The notes under the pieces are model-generated. The model was not told where the DNA came from and searched no databases. It saw only the letters and a list, made by a program, of their open reading frames with translations. The position numbers were made by a program, and so were the translations under genes. This document shows, piece after piece, positions 1 through 9,513 of a stretch of DNA of 64,000 bases. How positions within the stretch are numbered: position 1 is the first letter of the stretch; each line of letters begins with the position of its first letter. The stretch lies in assembly GCA_016744295.1 (NCBI GenBank), contig JADGEQ010000030.1:27644-91643 (forward strand), in the 5' to 3' direction. Source of the stretch: Desulfobacteraceae bacterium. GTDB lineage: Bacteria > Desulfobacterota > Desulfobacteria > Desulfobacterales > Desulfobacteraceae.

Positions 1-981
1 AATACCTTCGGTAACGGTCATGGGTCGCTGGGGATCGGTAAAAATATTGAGTCTCTCCAAAAGCAGCGGGAAGAGGGATTCCGAGGCAAAGTCAGACAGA
101 ACCACAATACCGCCATATTTGGCAATCAGCATTCCTGCGATCATGGTTTCCATGTCCAGATTGGAAGCCATTTCACTTGGGAAGGTGATGGAGGGGAAAC
201 CAAGGGCTTTGTTGCCCGCCTTGAGTGCTGCCCTTCGCATGGCAACCTGGTCTTCGAGAAGCTGTTTGATTTCCCTTGAACCAGAATCCAGAACCAGATC
301 TTTGAGACCCATGCCGGTGAGTTTTTCCGTCAGGGGAATAAGTGCCTCCACTGAATCGGCTTTTACGGCCAGAGGCAGATCTGCTTCTTTGGCAAGAGTA
401 CCCATCTCGTCTACATTGCCTTCTGTTGCGGCATAGAGCAGGGGACGTTTGAATCCGGCTGTTTCAATACCAGCTTTCATAACATCCAAATCTTGGGTCA
501 TGAGCACCAGGTTGAATTCGGATTCCTTGGCAATTTTACCTGCAACCGCTGCAAAGGCGGCAGCTCCGTTACCGGCATCTTTGACCACCAGCAACTCAGG
601 TCGAAGGTTCAGTCCTACCCGTTCATACTGTAAGGCATTGTAAGCTTTCAGGGTATTGTCAAGGGTCGCAAGATCAATATCAGAGGCAACTGTTGCGGCC
701 AGGACAGTGGGGTTGAAAAAGGTTTTTTCATGTCTGTAAAGAACGGTTTCTCCGCCAGTGGTGGTTTTCCGAACACCTTTACCCAGAGCAACCGGGCGAA
801 TGGGAGGTGCAGATGCTTCGGCCAGTTTTTCCTTTGCGTCATCGGAAACATAGGGGCAGGCGTCCAATTCCGCTTTTCCCGATGCAAGGTTCATCGCAAA
901 GGCAAGGCATGTGGGGACTCCGCACTCCTTGCAATTGGTCTTGGGAAGGAGTTTGAATATCTGTATACCGGTTAATGCCAT
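1..981 (-). CDS. acsC: Corrinoid iron-sulfur protein large subunit (partial, cut by left edge)
   Basis: Large (gamma) subunit of the corrinoid iron-sulfur protein that carries the methyl group from methyl-THF to acetyl-CoA synthase. The reading frame is open from ATG at 981 to the window edge (327 codons; the family is about 440-450 residues, so the C-terminal corrinoid part is missing here). The N-terminus has the [4Fe-4S] signature with Cys17, Cys20, Cys25 and Cys42 (C-x2-C-x4-C-x16-C), typical of this family. The start has a strong AAGGAG ribosome site about 10 bases upstream. It lies downstream of acsB on the same strand, as the last acs gene visible here. Confidence 0.9.
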   Translation of the reverse strand, partial: MALTGIQIFKLLPKTNCKECGVPTCLAFAMNLASGKAELDACPYVSDDAKEKLAEASAPPIRPVALGKGVRKTTTGGETVLYRHEKTFFNPTVLAATVASDIDLATLDNTLKAYNALQYERVGLNLRPELLVVKDAGNGAAAFAAVAGKIAKESEFNLVLMTQDLDVMKAGIETAGFKRPLLYAATEGNVDEMGTLAKEADLPLAVKADSVEALIPLTEKLTGMGLKDLVLDSGSREIKQLLEDQVAMRRAALKAGNKALGFPSITFPSEMASNLDMETMIAGMLIAKYGGIVVLSDFASESLFPLLLERLNIFTDPQRPMTVTEGI

Positions 982-1013
982 TTTTATCTCCTTAAGTTTT
1001 ACAACTTTATGGG

Positions 1014-1055
1014 AAAGGTGCGGCAGAATTTAATATAGACATCTGCCACACCTTT
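1014..1055 (-). other. Intercistronic hairpin between acsB and acsC
   Basis: AAAGGTG (1014-1020) plus GGCAGA (1022-1027) pairs with TCTGCC (1042-1047) plus CACCTTT (1049-1055). This gives a 13-bp stem with one mismatch and a 14-nt loop. On the mRNA strand there is no following U-run, so it does not look like a full terminator. It sits between the acsB stop and the acsC ribosome site, where a stem can set message stability or partial attenuation. Confidence 0.55.
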
Positions 1056-1067
1056 TGGGTTTAATAA

Positions 1068-3281
1068 TTATCCTACAAGGGGTTCCATGGTAAGTGCCGG
1101 ATGACCTTTTTCTTTGAGAAAGGGCATGATCTCTTCTTCTGTAATGCCAACGGTTTCATCGGCGATCATGTCATAGAGTCCAGGAACTCCCATGGCTTCT
1201 CCACGGGCAATAATTCTGTCTTTAAGTTCTTCTTTCAGCATCTTGGGCATCCAGACCATTCTTAGCAGTCCGCCGTCGCCCAGGATGAATTTACCCTGGG
1301 TGATGTTGTGTTTAGAGTGACCCACAAATCCAGGAGAACAAGCACCACCGCCCATGACACCAGCTAATGTGGTAAACTTCATACCACAGGGGGTTTCGCC
1401 TGAATAATCACGTCCAACTGTCATCACGCCGTTACACCCTGGCAGCATGGCAGCGATACATTCGCAGCAGCCGCAGGTGGTCATGGGATCAACTACCATG
1501 GAGTAGAAGTTGTAATGGGTAACTGTACCTCTGGAAGCCTTGTATACAAAATCATTGACCCCTTTCCACTGGCCCAGTTTCGCATCAATACATTCGCCTT
1601 TTTCAATGGGCTGGTTGGGACCGGTTGGGTTGATTTCATAAGCAGCCCTGCAGTCCATCCAGTTGTAAGCACCACAAAGACCTGTTCTTTCAGGACTAAC
1701 GGAGCAGACATGGCTGGGAGCAAAGGACTGGCAGAGGGTGCAGGAGTAGTAAGTCTCAACATCTTCATCTGTCATGTTGTCCACACGGGCATCACGTGTC
1801 AGGTAGTTATCCCTGGCAACTGCCGTCATCTTGTCCACATCTTCCTTCTTGGTATAAAGGGTGATCTGAACTTTATCGACTATCTTGGTGAAATCCTGAT
1901 GGAATTTGGCATGGAGAACCACACCAATGTCTTTCAGGGTAAAGCCCTTATCAATAGCGGCTTTAGAGATACGAACCCAGGAGATGTCACGCTGTCCGAT
2001 ATGCATGATGCCCTGGATGTAATTGATCAAATGATGAATTTGACGTTCCATGATGGGTTCAAAATCTTCCTGGAACTCGCGTCCCGCGATTTCAACCTTG
2101 ATTCCCAGTGGGAAGGTTCCGCCTTCTTTGATACCGTCAATATCCGGACCGTCAATAATGACCTTGCCATCTTCGATGGCACCCATATCCGCCATTTTTA
2201 CAAGCTCGGTACACTGGGTCTTTCCACCGCCGCATTGGGCATACAGATCCGCACCACGAACACGTTCTCCTTCATAGGCAGGACCAAAGGCGCAGGGGAT
2301 TTCGATATCAGCAACCTGAACCTTAAGACCCCTGACTTCAACAGATCTTTGAACCATGTCTTCATGGGCGACCGGTGCCACCACATGCTCGTAGGTACAA
2401 ATACCCGTGGGAAGAATTTCCGGAATCGGCGTGTCTGCAATGGTGGGGAAACCCCAGTTAACACAACCGGCCGCGGCAACACCCCATTCGGTGCCCACAT
2501 CGCCCAGGGCGTTGACAAAGGCAAAGACCCTTTCTTTGTTGTATTTCAGGATGGTTTTATAATCACCCGGCTGAACACCACCAAAGGCCATGGCAGCCCT
2601 GTTGGCAAACCCAAGGGCAAATACAGCAGAAGAAATATCCGGACCAAAGGGAACGATACGGGTATTCCAGCCGATCTGCATGTCGGCATCCAGGCACTGC
2701 TGGATAAGGGTTTTGCCATTATGATTGGCGGCACAGAAAATATACAAAGATCTTTTCTGGTAATCTTCAACAATCATTTTGGCAATCTCTTTGTTGGGGG
2801 CGGCGCCAACCATGGCGGCAAACCCGGGAGCTGAGCCATCAACAAATTCCACCCCACGTTTTCTCAGGATCGTATCATCGGCAGCACCCACCCAGATTTT
2901 CCCATTTTCAATGTCCGGATCTTCCTGGGCAATATAGAAATCAGGTTCGTTCAGGTATCTTAGCGCTTCTTTGATCTCATAGGCAATGATACCTGCCATA
3001 CCTGCATCAAGTAATGGCCCCAGGTAGGGAAGCCAGTTTTTCAGTTTAATATGGGGTGGCAGCAAACCCTTGGCAAAGGCCATGGGTTTTTTCAGATCTT
3101 CCAGAGTTTCGACTTTAAGTCCGGTTAATGAATAAATAACCGGCAGGTAGTATGCTGTATTTGGGAATCCAACTTTCGTACTGGCATCATAGGTCTGAAG
3201 TGCCTTTTCAAGTTCACCTTCAACCTGGGCAACTACTTTATATCCACCCTGAATAGCAGCAAATGCGATTAATTTTGACAT
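1068..3281 (-). CDS. acsB: CO-methylating acetyl-CoA synthase (CODH/ACS alpha subunit)
   Basis: Makes or cleaves acetyl-CoA from CO, the methyl group of the corrinoid protein and CoA at the Ni-Ni-[4Fe-4S] A-cluster. It is 737 residues, the normal bacterial length. All A-cluster ligands are visible: Cys514, Cys517, Cys526 and Cys536 for the cubane, and the Cys603-Gly-Cys605 motif for the distal nickel. Each sits exactly eight residues further on than in the Moorella enzyme (from memory of that numbering: 506, 509, 518, 528, 595, 597). The N-terminal domain that docks CODH is present. The gene follows cooS by 52 bases and precedes acsC, as in a single acs transcript. Confidence 0.97.
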   Translation of the reverse strand: MSKLIAFAAIQGGYKVVAQVEGELEKALQTYDASTKVGFPNTAYYLPVIYSLTGLKVETLEDLKKPMAFAKGLLPPHIKLKNWLPYLGPLLDAGMAGIIAYEIKEALRYLNEPDFYIAQEDPDIENGKIWVGAADDTILRKRGVEFVDGSAPGFAAMVGAAPNKEIAKMIVEDYQKRSLYIFCAANHNGKTLIQQCLDADMQIGWNTRIVPFGPDISSAVFALGFANRAAMAFGGVQPGDYKTILKYNKERVFAFVNALGDVGTEWGVAAAGCVNWGFPTIADTPIPEILPTGICTYEHVVAPVAHEDMVQRSVEVRGLKVQVADIEIPCAFGPAYEGERVRGADLYAQCGGGKTQCTELVKMADMGAIEDGKVIIDGPDIDGIKEGGTFPLGIKVEIAGREFQEDFEPIMERQIHHLINYIQGIMHIGQRDISWVRISKAAIDKGFTLKDIGVVLHAKFHQDFTKIVDKVQITLYTKKEDVDKMTAVARDNYLTRDARVDNMTDEDVETYYSCTLCQSFAPSHVCSVSPERTGLCGAYNWMDCRAAYEINPTGPNQPIEKGECIDAKLGQWKGVNDFVYKASRGTVTHYNFYSMVVDPMTTCGCCECIAAMLPGCNGVMTVGRDYSGETPCGMKFTTLAGVMGGGACSPGFVGHSKHNITQGKFILGDGGLLRMVWMPKMLKEELKDRIIARGEAMGVPGLYDMIADETVGITEEEIMPFLKEKGHPALTMEPLVG

Positions 3282-3333
3282 ATTATGTTCCCCCTTCTTT
3301 GAGGATTTAGTATAGTTTTAGTGATCCGTCTCA

Positions 3334-5355
3334 TCAGCCTTCAAGTGCCTGGCGTGACGCCATATCCATCATGACTCTCTCTCTTGCCTTGTCAATGCCC
3401 AGCTCTTTTCTTTTCTTGTCAATATGGGCAATCATTTTGTGAGCATGCTTGATGGGGTCTGCTTCAAAATCCCACATACCACCATAAATGTTCTCGTATT
3501 CTTTCATGAGATAATCATTGAAGACAGGCGCACCTGAAGTTGGGAAGGTGACACCGAACACAGTGTAAATACCTGAGGCAACTACATACTCTCCAATGCT
3601 GATGGCTTTTTCACTCATCCATTCGGGTGCGGACCCTGCAACCGGCCAGTCACTGATATCATTACCCATGCCGCCTGCTTTTACAACCTCGGTTGCTGCC
3701 AGCAGAATCCGTGAGTTGTCCACACAGGAACCCATGTGAAGCACCGGTGGAATTCCTACGGTCTCACATATTTCGGCAAGTCCGGGTCCGCAGAAGGCTG
3801 CGGCAGACTCAGGTGCCAAAAGGCCTTCCATGGCACAGGCAATGGCATTACATCCTGTGGTCAGGACGAGCACGTCGTTTTTAATCAGTTCTTTCACAAC
3901 TGCCAGATGGCCGTCATTGTGTTTTACCCGTACATTGTTACATCCAACAACACCGGCAACCCCGCGGATACGGCCATTGATGATATTGTCGTTCAATGTA
4001 TAGTAGGTGCCCCGGAAGGTGCCGCCCAAATGATATTTAATGGATTCAACAGAGAAACCACCTACCTGGCTTGCCTTAAAGCTGGGTATCATAACTTCTT
4101 TATCGCGTTTGCCATAATTTTCAACCGCCATGGTAACGATTCTAATGGCATCTTCCATGGCATGGTGTTCGTCAAATTCAATGTGAATGACGTTGTCTTG
4201 TTCCATTTTGCCCATGGGATGGGTGGTGATCAGTTTGGTATGAAAACATGCTGCAACATTGGCAAGGTTCTGCATGATACACTGAACATCCACTACCATG
4301 GCATCACAGGCACCTGTTACAATGGCCAATTCCTGCTGGAGGAATGTGCCGGCGATGGGAACCCCGTGTCTCTGGAGCATTTCATTGGCTGTACAGCAGA
4401 TTCCGCCCAGCTGAATGCCCTTGGCACCCACTTTTTTGGCAAGATCAACCATTTCAACGGATTGGGATGCCGCAACGATCATTTCAGACAGAACCGGCTC
4501 ATGGCCGTGGACAATAATATTGACATGGTCTTCTTTCATGATGCCCAGGTTGGCTTCCGAAAGAATGGGAGAAGGCGTTCCGAACATGATGTCCTGAAGA
4601 TCGGTAGCGATCATGGAACCGCCCCAGCCATCAGCCAAGGCGCATCTGGTGCCCTGTTTCATCAGGTTTTTATAATCCTGATCAACCCCCATGTGGGTTC
4701 TGTGCATGATATCAACGATTTCCCGGTCGATATTTCTGGGCTCAACACCCATTTTTTTCCAGATTTCTTGTCTTGCCTTGGGTGCTCTCTTGATCCCGCT
4801 GATTGTGCCCGAGGGTTTTCCCCATTCTGCCAGGGCTTTTTCTGAAAGCTCAACAGCAACTTCATCAAGATCTCTGTCAACCATTTTGCCGTCAACTTCG
4901 ATTTCAGTTGCAATATCAAAGTTTTTTGCAACGGCAACCAGTTTTTCAAAATCTTTAATTTTGTAGTCTTTTGTCTCTTTGTTTGCAACTGCCCTGAATA
5001 CTTCTGCCACGGTTCGACCATGGTCTGAATGGGCGGCAGCGCCGCCGGCGATCATTCTAATGAAGTTTCTGGCTGCGATGGTATTGGCGGTTGCTCCGCA
5101 CAATCCTTTTCTTGTGTCTTCACCTACAATCCCTGCCTTGGGCAGTGGGAGCCTACAGGGTCCCATTGAGCAATTTTTACAGCAGGTTCCCTGTGTGCCG
5201 ATGTTACAGGCCTTCATATTTTCAGCTCTGTCAAAAATAGTTTCAACACCTAATTCCTGGGCACGTGCTATCATCACCTGGGTGGAACGGTCAACAGAAG
5301 CTGCAATTGGATCAGCCAGCTTTGGTTTTTTCGCGGCTTTTTCTTTTTCTGCCAT
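3334..5355 (-). CDS. cooS: Anaerobic carbon monoxide dehydrogenase catalytic subunit (CODH/ACS beta subunit)
   Basis: Interconverts CO2 and CO at the Ni-Fe-S C-cluster and passes CO through a tunnel to AcsB. It is 673 residues, as expected for acsA/cooS. Near the N-terminus Cys50 and Cys58 fit the D-cluster, and Cys59, Cys62, Cys67 and Cys86 the B-cluster. Further on are the conserved GICCTANE segment, a CNN-type Cys after VVGCNN, the GCNA motif and the MGSCVDNSR motif that holds C-cluster cysteines. It lies directly between acsD and acsB, so it is the CODH of the acetyl-CoA synthase complex (acsA in that nomenclature) rather than a stand-alone CooS. Confidence 0.96.
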   Translation of the reverse strand: MAEKEKAAKKPKLADPIAASVDRSTQVMIARAQELGVETIFDRAENMKACNIGTQGTCCKNCSMGPCRLPLPKAGIVGEDTRKGLCGATANTIAARNFIRMIAGGAAAHSDHGRTVAEVFRAVANKETKDYKIKDFEKLVAVAKNFDIATEIEVDGKMVDRDLDEVAVELSEKALAEWGKPSGTISGIKRAPKARQEIWKKMGVEPRNIDREIVDIMHRTHMGVDQDYKNLMKQGTRCALADGWGGSMIATDLQDIMFGTPSPILSEANLGIMKEDHVNIIVHGHEPVLSEMIVAASQSVEMVDLAKKVGAKGIQLGGICCTANEMLQRHGVPIAGTFLQQELAIVTGACDAMVVDVQCIMQNLANVAACFHTKLITTHPMGKMEQDNVIHIEFDEHHAMEDAIRIVTMAVENYGKRDKEVMIPSFKASQVGGFSVESIKYHLGGTFRGTYYTLNDNIINGRIRGVAGVVGCNNVRVKHNDGHLAVVKELIKNDVLVLTTGCNAIACAMEGLLAPESAAAFCGPGLAEICETVGIPPVLHMGSCVDNSRILLAATEVVKAGGMGNDISDWPVAGSAPEWMSEKAISIGEYVVASGIYTVFGVTFPTSGAPVFNDYLMKEYENIYGGMWDFEADPIKHAHKMIAHIDKKRKELGIDKARERVMMDMASRQALEG

Positions 5356-5429
5356 TAGAGGTTCTCCTCTTAAGTTATATATAAATAATGGTCATTTGGT
5401 AAAAAATATATGGTTGCAATCTATTCAAA

Positions 5430-6983
5430 TTAGATTCGTTTGTGAATTTTATTCAAATTGTCAATTATTTTTTCAAGTTGGTCTTTTTGAAGTGTTGCAG
5501 CTGTCTGTGCAACTGCGCCCACAGTGGCAACCTTTGAAGTTGCATGCTTTGCTCTTTCCGCCAGGCGTTTTTCCTTGAGTGCTTGTTCCTCGGCATCCCG
5601 TTTGGAAGCTTCATCTTTTTCCGCCTGTTTGGCGGCTTGGATTTTTGCTTGGGCATCTGCTTCGGCATTTGCTTTGGCATCGGCTTCAGCTTTTGCTTTA
5701 GCGGCTACATCTGCGGCGGCTTTTGCGGCGGCATCGGCTTTTGCTTTTACTTCAGCCTCGGCTGCGGCTTTGGCTGCAATTGCCGGATCTACCGCAGGTG
5801 CGGCAGGGGTATCAACCGCAGGTGCGGGGGCTGCTTCGACTTTGGGAGCGGCAGGAGCTGTTGCAGCAGGTGCAGCAGGTGCAGCAGGTGCTGCGGCGGC
5901 AGGTGCTGCTTTTTTAACAGGTGCTACTTTCTTTTTCTCTTCCTCAATGGTCAGATCTGCTGCCGGTGCAAGGCTTGCAAAATCAATTTCCACATCATCC
6001 AATAGTTTGGAGATGGGGGCTACATCCATGGCGGAGCCACCGTCTGAAATCAAGTCAATAAATGCCTTGGCCAATTTAATGGATTCAGGGTGACGCATAA
6101 TAAGTAAGCTGGAGCCGGACATCAGATAAGAGACGGCACCGACCGCTTCCATGAGAATGGCACGTGTTTCAGGATCACCTAGCTCAGGTGCCTCTTCAAC
6201 CGTCAGCTTGGCTTCCTTGCATTTCCAGACCTCATTGCCCAGGTTATTGATCATTGGATTCTGGAGTTTGTCATCCCCCTGGGTCATGGCTGCCTGGGAA
6301 AGACGTTCCATAACCGAGTAGGAATACTCAAGTCCATAGCCCAAACCGCCTGTGGTGGGATCGACAAGAACCTTGTCAAGAGAAACGCCAAGGTTTTCAA
6401 GAAGGATGTTTACCTGTTTTGCCAGGTTTACATCAATGGGAGAGGATGAAATAATCGTATGGCCGTACCCCATTGCAGCCGCGCCGATTCCTTTGTAGTT
6501 CTTCTCCTCAACCGGGCCGATTATCAGGTTGTCTCCGTCGCAAACTTCGGCAATTTTTTTGAGAACTTCCTCATCTTTAATCGGTACGGCACAGCCCCAG
6601 ACAATCAGGGGGACATTGATGGCTCCGAGAACCTTTTTAACAGTCGCAGCTGCGTCATCTGCACTTGCATCCATATCATTGGGATCCGTGCTTTTCAGCT
6701 GGAGAACAATGGCTTGGGCACCGTAGACATCTACACATTTTTTAGCCCATGCTGCCGGATCGGATACAACATCCTTAAAGGGAGCCAGGGCTGCTTCGGG
6801 CCAGTCCGTAGGAACGATATCCCAAATTTCCATTGCGATTATGGGTTTGTTGGGCATCTCTCCTTCAAACTGGTAGAAAGGATAACTTGTTTGACCGCCG
6901 ACGGTAAGGGCGGTATCACCTTTTCCGATGGTGATGCCTTTAATACTGCCGGCATATGTTTCTTTGGTTATTTCAAATCCCAC
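5430..6983 (-). CDS. acsD: Corrinoid iron-sulfur protein small subunit with long Ala/Lys-rich C-terminal extension
   Basis: Small (delta) subunit of the corrinoid iron-sulfur protein, partner of AcsC. Residues 1 to about 335 form the recognisable TIM-barrel subunit (normal length about 310-320). What follows is unusual. Residues about 353-400 are a Pro/Ala linker, about 401-480 an Ala-Lys-Glu stretch predicted to be one long helix (TolA-like in composition), and 490-517 a short amphipathic helix ending in basic residues. The extension runs without a frame break into a single stop codon, so it is not a frameshift product. First gene of the acs run; upstream is the AT-rich divergent region shared with fhs. 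The tail could be a linker or docking arm, but its function is unknown. Confidence 0.92.
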   Translation of the reverse strand: MGFEITKETYAGSIKGITIGKGDTALTVGGQTSYPFYQFEGEMPNKPIIAMEIWDIVPTDWPEAALAPFKDVVSDPAAWAKKCVDVYGAQAIVLQLKSTDPNDMDASADDAAATVKKVLGAINVPLIVWGCAVPIKDEEVLKKIAEVCDGDNLIIGPVEEKNYKGIGAAAMGYGHTIISSSPIDVNLAKQVNILLENLGVSLDKVLVDPTTGGLGYGLEYSYSVMERLSQAAMTQGDDKLQNPMINNLGNEVWKCKEAKLTVEEAPELGDPETRAILMEAVGAVSYLMSGSSLLIMRHPESIKLAKAFIDLISDGGSAMDVAPISKLLDDVEIDFASLAPAADLTIEEEKKKVAPVKKAAPAAAAPAAPAAPAATAPAAPKVEAAPAPAVDTPAAPAVDPAIAAKAAAEAEVKAKADAAAKAAADVAAKAKAEADAKANAEADAQAKIQAAKQAEKDEASKRDAEEQALKEKRLAERAKHATSKVATVGAVAQTAATLQKDQLEKIIDNLNKIHKRI

Positions 6984-7636
6984 TTTTACCTCCTAGATTA
7001 AAGATAGTTATGAGTTGGGGGGGGTTAAGATTAAACAGACGTGACGTTATCACAAAAGAGCAAATATAAAGGGGAATGAATAAATCAAATAATGTAAAAA
7101 CAATTTTGATACTTCTTCCCATATACCTACCCTGTATTAAGGTTGATGATTTGATAACAGCTAATGGTTTATAATTTGTATGGTTGTTTGTCAATAGATG
7201 AGTTGAATTATTGAAAGGGGGTTAAAAATGCTGGAATAGCTGTAATATCAATGCTTTTTGCCCCTTTAAAAAAAAGTTGATACCCATTGAATTTGATTTA
7301 GTTTATAAATTGAAATCCACAGGGCGAATGGTTTTTTTTGAGATTTTTCAAAGTTGATTTTGAGTTTTTGTGGCTATTAATTGTTCTTTGTTTGTTTTTA
7401 TTAGAATACACAAATTTTGTGTTGATTTACTGAGGAAAATATACATTTCTTAGTTATTTTTTAAAAATGGCACCTGGGCGTTTATTTGTGAAAAAAAGTT
7501 GATTTTTTGCTTTTATTTATATAGGTAGGATATTCAGTTAGCCTTTTTAAGATTAAAAAAACGGTAGACTTGGTTTTATAATACTTTTTATCACAGGCTC
7601 ATTCAACAGAGTCCAAAATCATTAAAGGAGTATACC
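6984..7636. promoter_or_regulatory. AT-rich divergent regulatory region between acsD and fhs
   Basis: About 650 bases without a convincing gene. It must carry the promoters of both the acs genes (minus) and fhs (plus). Visible structure includes a perfect palindrome with 7-bp arms, ACACAAA-T-TTTGTGT (7408-7422), and three copies of AAGTTGAT at about 7274-7281, 7351-7358 and 7496-7503, all on the plus strand. There is an 8-base G run at 7017-7024 in the acsD leader. The fhs ribosome site AAGGAG is at about 7624-7629. I could not place a confident -35/-10 pair. Confidence 0.5.
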
Positions 7637-9412
7637 ATGGCATTAGATCCAACCAAACATCTAGACTGGGAAATCGCAGAAGACGCAGAAAAAACAATGC
7701 TCACCATCTATGAAATAGGTGAAAAACTGGGACTTACTAAAGAGGAGCTTCTTCCCCAGGGTCACTATATTGCGAAAATAGATTTTAGAGCGGTTCTAGA
7801 CCGGCTTAAAGACAAACCAGACGGAAAGTACATTGATGTGACTGCTATTTCACCCACACCCCTGGGAGAAGGTAAATCCACATCAAGCATGGGACTTGTT
7901 CAGGGTCTTGGTAAAATTGGTAAAAGCGTTGTGGCAGCTATTCGTCAGCCTTCCGGTGGACCAACAATGAACATTAAAGGTTCTGCAGCCGGTGGTGGGT
8001 TGGCACAGTGTATCCCTTTAACTCCCTTTTCCCTTGGGTTTACCGGTGACATCAATGCCATCATGAATGCCCACAACCTTGCCATGGTTGCCCTGACCTC
8101 TCGTCTTCAGCATGAAAGAAACTATACAGACGAGCAGTTGGAAAGACTTTCCGGCATGAAACGTATTGATATTGATCCCACAAAGGTTGAAATGGGATGG
8201 ATCATGGATTTTTGCTGCCAGTCCCTGCGTAATATCATCATTGGTATTGACGGCGTTAATGGTAAATCCGATGGTTTCATGATGAAATCAAAATTTGGTA
8301 TTGCTGTGTCTTCAGAAGTTATGGCAATTCTGGCCATTGCAAACGATTTAAAAGATATGCGTGAAAGAATGGGCAAGATTGTTGTGGCGTATACCAAGAA
8401 AGGTAAACCTGTTACCACGGAAGATCTTCAGGTGGCCGGTGCCATGACAGCCTGGATGGTGGATGCGCTCAATCCTTCTTTGATGCAGACCCTTGAAGGG
8501 CAGCCTGTAATCGTTCATGCAGGTCCCTTTGCCAATATCGCCATTGGTCAGAGTTCTGTTATTGCTGATAAGGTTGGCCTGAAGCTTGCCGACTACCATG
8601 TTACTGAGTCCGGTTTTGGTGCAGACATCGGGTTTGAAAAATTCTGGAACCTTAAATGCCGTTTCTCAGGTCTAAAACCAGATTGCGCCGTTGTCGTTGC
8701 CACAATCCGTGCCCTTAAGTGCCACGGTGGCGCCCCGGTTCCTGTTCCTGGTAAACCCATGCCCGAAGAATACCTTACCGAGAATGTTGAATGGGTAGCA
8801 AAGGGTTGCTGCAACCTGATCCATCATATTAAAAATGTAAGAAAAGCCGGTATCGCTCCTGTTGTTTGTATTAATGCGTTTTATACAGATACCGATGGTG
8901 AAATCGCAAAGGTTCGTGAGCTTTGCGAAGCTGAAGGCGCAAGGGTTGCCCTGTCCCGTCACTGGGAAAAAGGCGGCGACGGTGCCATCGAATTTGCAGA
9001 AACCGTTGTTGAGGCCTGCGAAGAAAAGAATGACTTTAAATTTCTCTATGAACTGGATATGCCGGTTAAAGAAAGAATTGAGCTCATTGCCAAGGAAGTT
9101 TACGGCGCAGACGGCGTTGACTACTCTGCAGAAGCAGAAGTCGCTCTTAAGAGAATTCAGGGTGATCCTGAACTGGCCGGCCTTGGGATGTGTATGGTAA
9201 AAACCCATCTGTCGCTTTCTGACAACCCGGCCCTTAAGGGAGTTCCAACTGGTTGGAGACTGACTATTAGAGAAGTCCTCACATACGGCGGTGCGGGTTT
9301 TATCGTTCCTGTGGCAGGTGCCATCAGCCTGATGCCTGGTACCAGTTCCAACCCGGCATTCAAGAGAGTGGACGTGGATGTTGAAACCGGTAAGGTTCAG
9401 GGTGTATTCTAA
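7637..9412 (+). CDS. fhs: Formate--tetrahydrofolate ligase
   Basis: ATP-dependent formyl-THF synthetase, which joins formate to THF as the entry step of the Wood-Ljungdahl methyl branch and is reversible in acetate oxidisers. It is 591 residues, somewhat longer than the common 555-560-residue form. The ATP-binding loop TPLGEGKST is at 74-82, followed by the RQPSGGPTMNIKG and AAGGG segments typical of the family. It starts at ATG with AAGGAG eight bases upstream. It is divergent from the acs genes and followed by folD, so both branches of the pathway share one control region. Confidence 0.97.
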   Translation: MALDPTKHLDWEIAEDAEKTMLTIYEIGEKLGLTKEELLPQGHYIAKIDFRAVLDRLKDKPDGKYIDVTAISPTPLGEGKSTSSMGLVQGLGKIGKSVVAAIRQPSGGPTMNIKGSAAGGGLAQCIPLTPFSLGFTGDINAIMNAHNLAMVALTSRLQHERNYTDEQLERLSGMKRIDIDPTKVEMGWIMDFCCQSLRNIIIGIDGVNGKSDGFMMKSKFGIAVSSEVMAILAIANDLKDMRERMGKIVVAYTKKGKPVTTEDLQVAGAMTAWMVDALNPSLMQTLEGQPVIVHAGPFANIAIGQSSVIADKVGLKLADYHVTESGFGADIGFEKFWNLKCRFSGLKPDCAVVVATIRALKCHGGAPVPVPGKPMPEEYLTENVEWVAKGCCNLIHHIKNVRKAGIAPVVCINAFYTDTDGEIAKVRELCEAEGARVALSRHWEKGGDGAIEFAETVVEACEEKNDFKFLYELDMPVKERIELIAKEVYGADGVDYSAEAEVALKRIQGDPELAGLGMCMVKTHLSLSDNPALKGVPTGWRLTIREVLTYGGAGFIVPVAGAISLMPGTSSNPAFKRVDVDVETGKVQGVF

Positions 9413-9449
9413 CCAACCCCTTATGATATAATCACATTATATAGTAATA

Positions 9450-9481
9450 ACCGGTCTTGGGGGAATTCCTTCAAGATCGGT
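9450..9481 (+). terminator. Hairpin between fhs and folD (attenuator-like)
   Basis: ACCGGTCTTG (9450-9459) faces CAAGATCGGT (9472-9481): ten pairs including one G-U, with a 12-nt loop, then TGTTTAT. The U-run is weak, so this looks like a partial terminator or processing stem that lets some transcription continue into folD 30 bases on. Confidence 0.45.
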
Positions 9482-9513
9482 TGTTTATCATAAAAGCCAT
9501 CAGGAGAAAAAAT

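Noticed and set aside
1515..2834. Long open frame opposite acsB (about 440 codons)
   Set aside because: It mirrors the codon structure of acsB on the other strand, shows no family motif and has no ribosome site. acsB has every catalytic residue.
7468..7484. TGGCAC upstream of fhs as a sigma-54 promoter
   Set aside because: The -24 part fits but there is no GC at the proper -12 distance; the bases there are TT.
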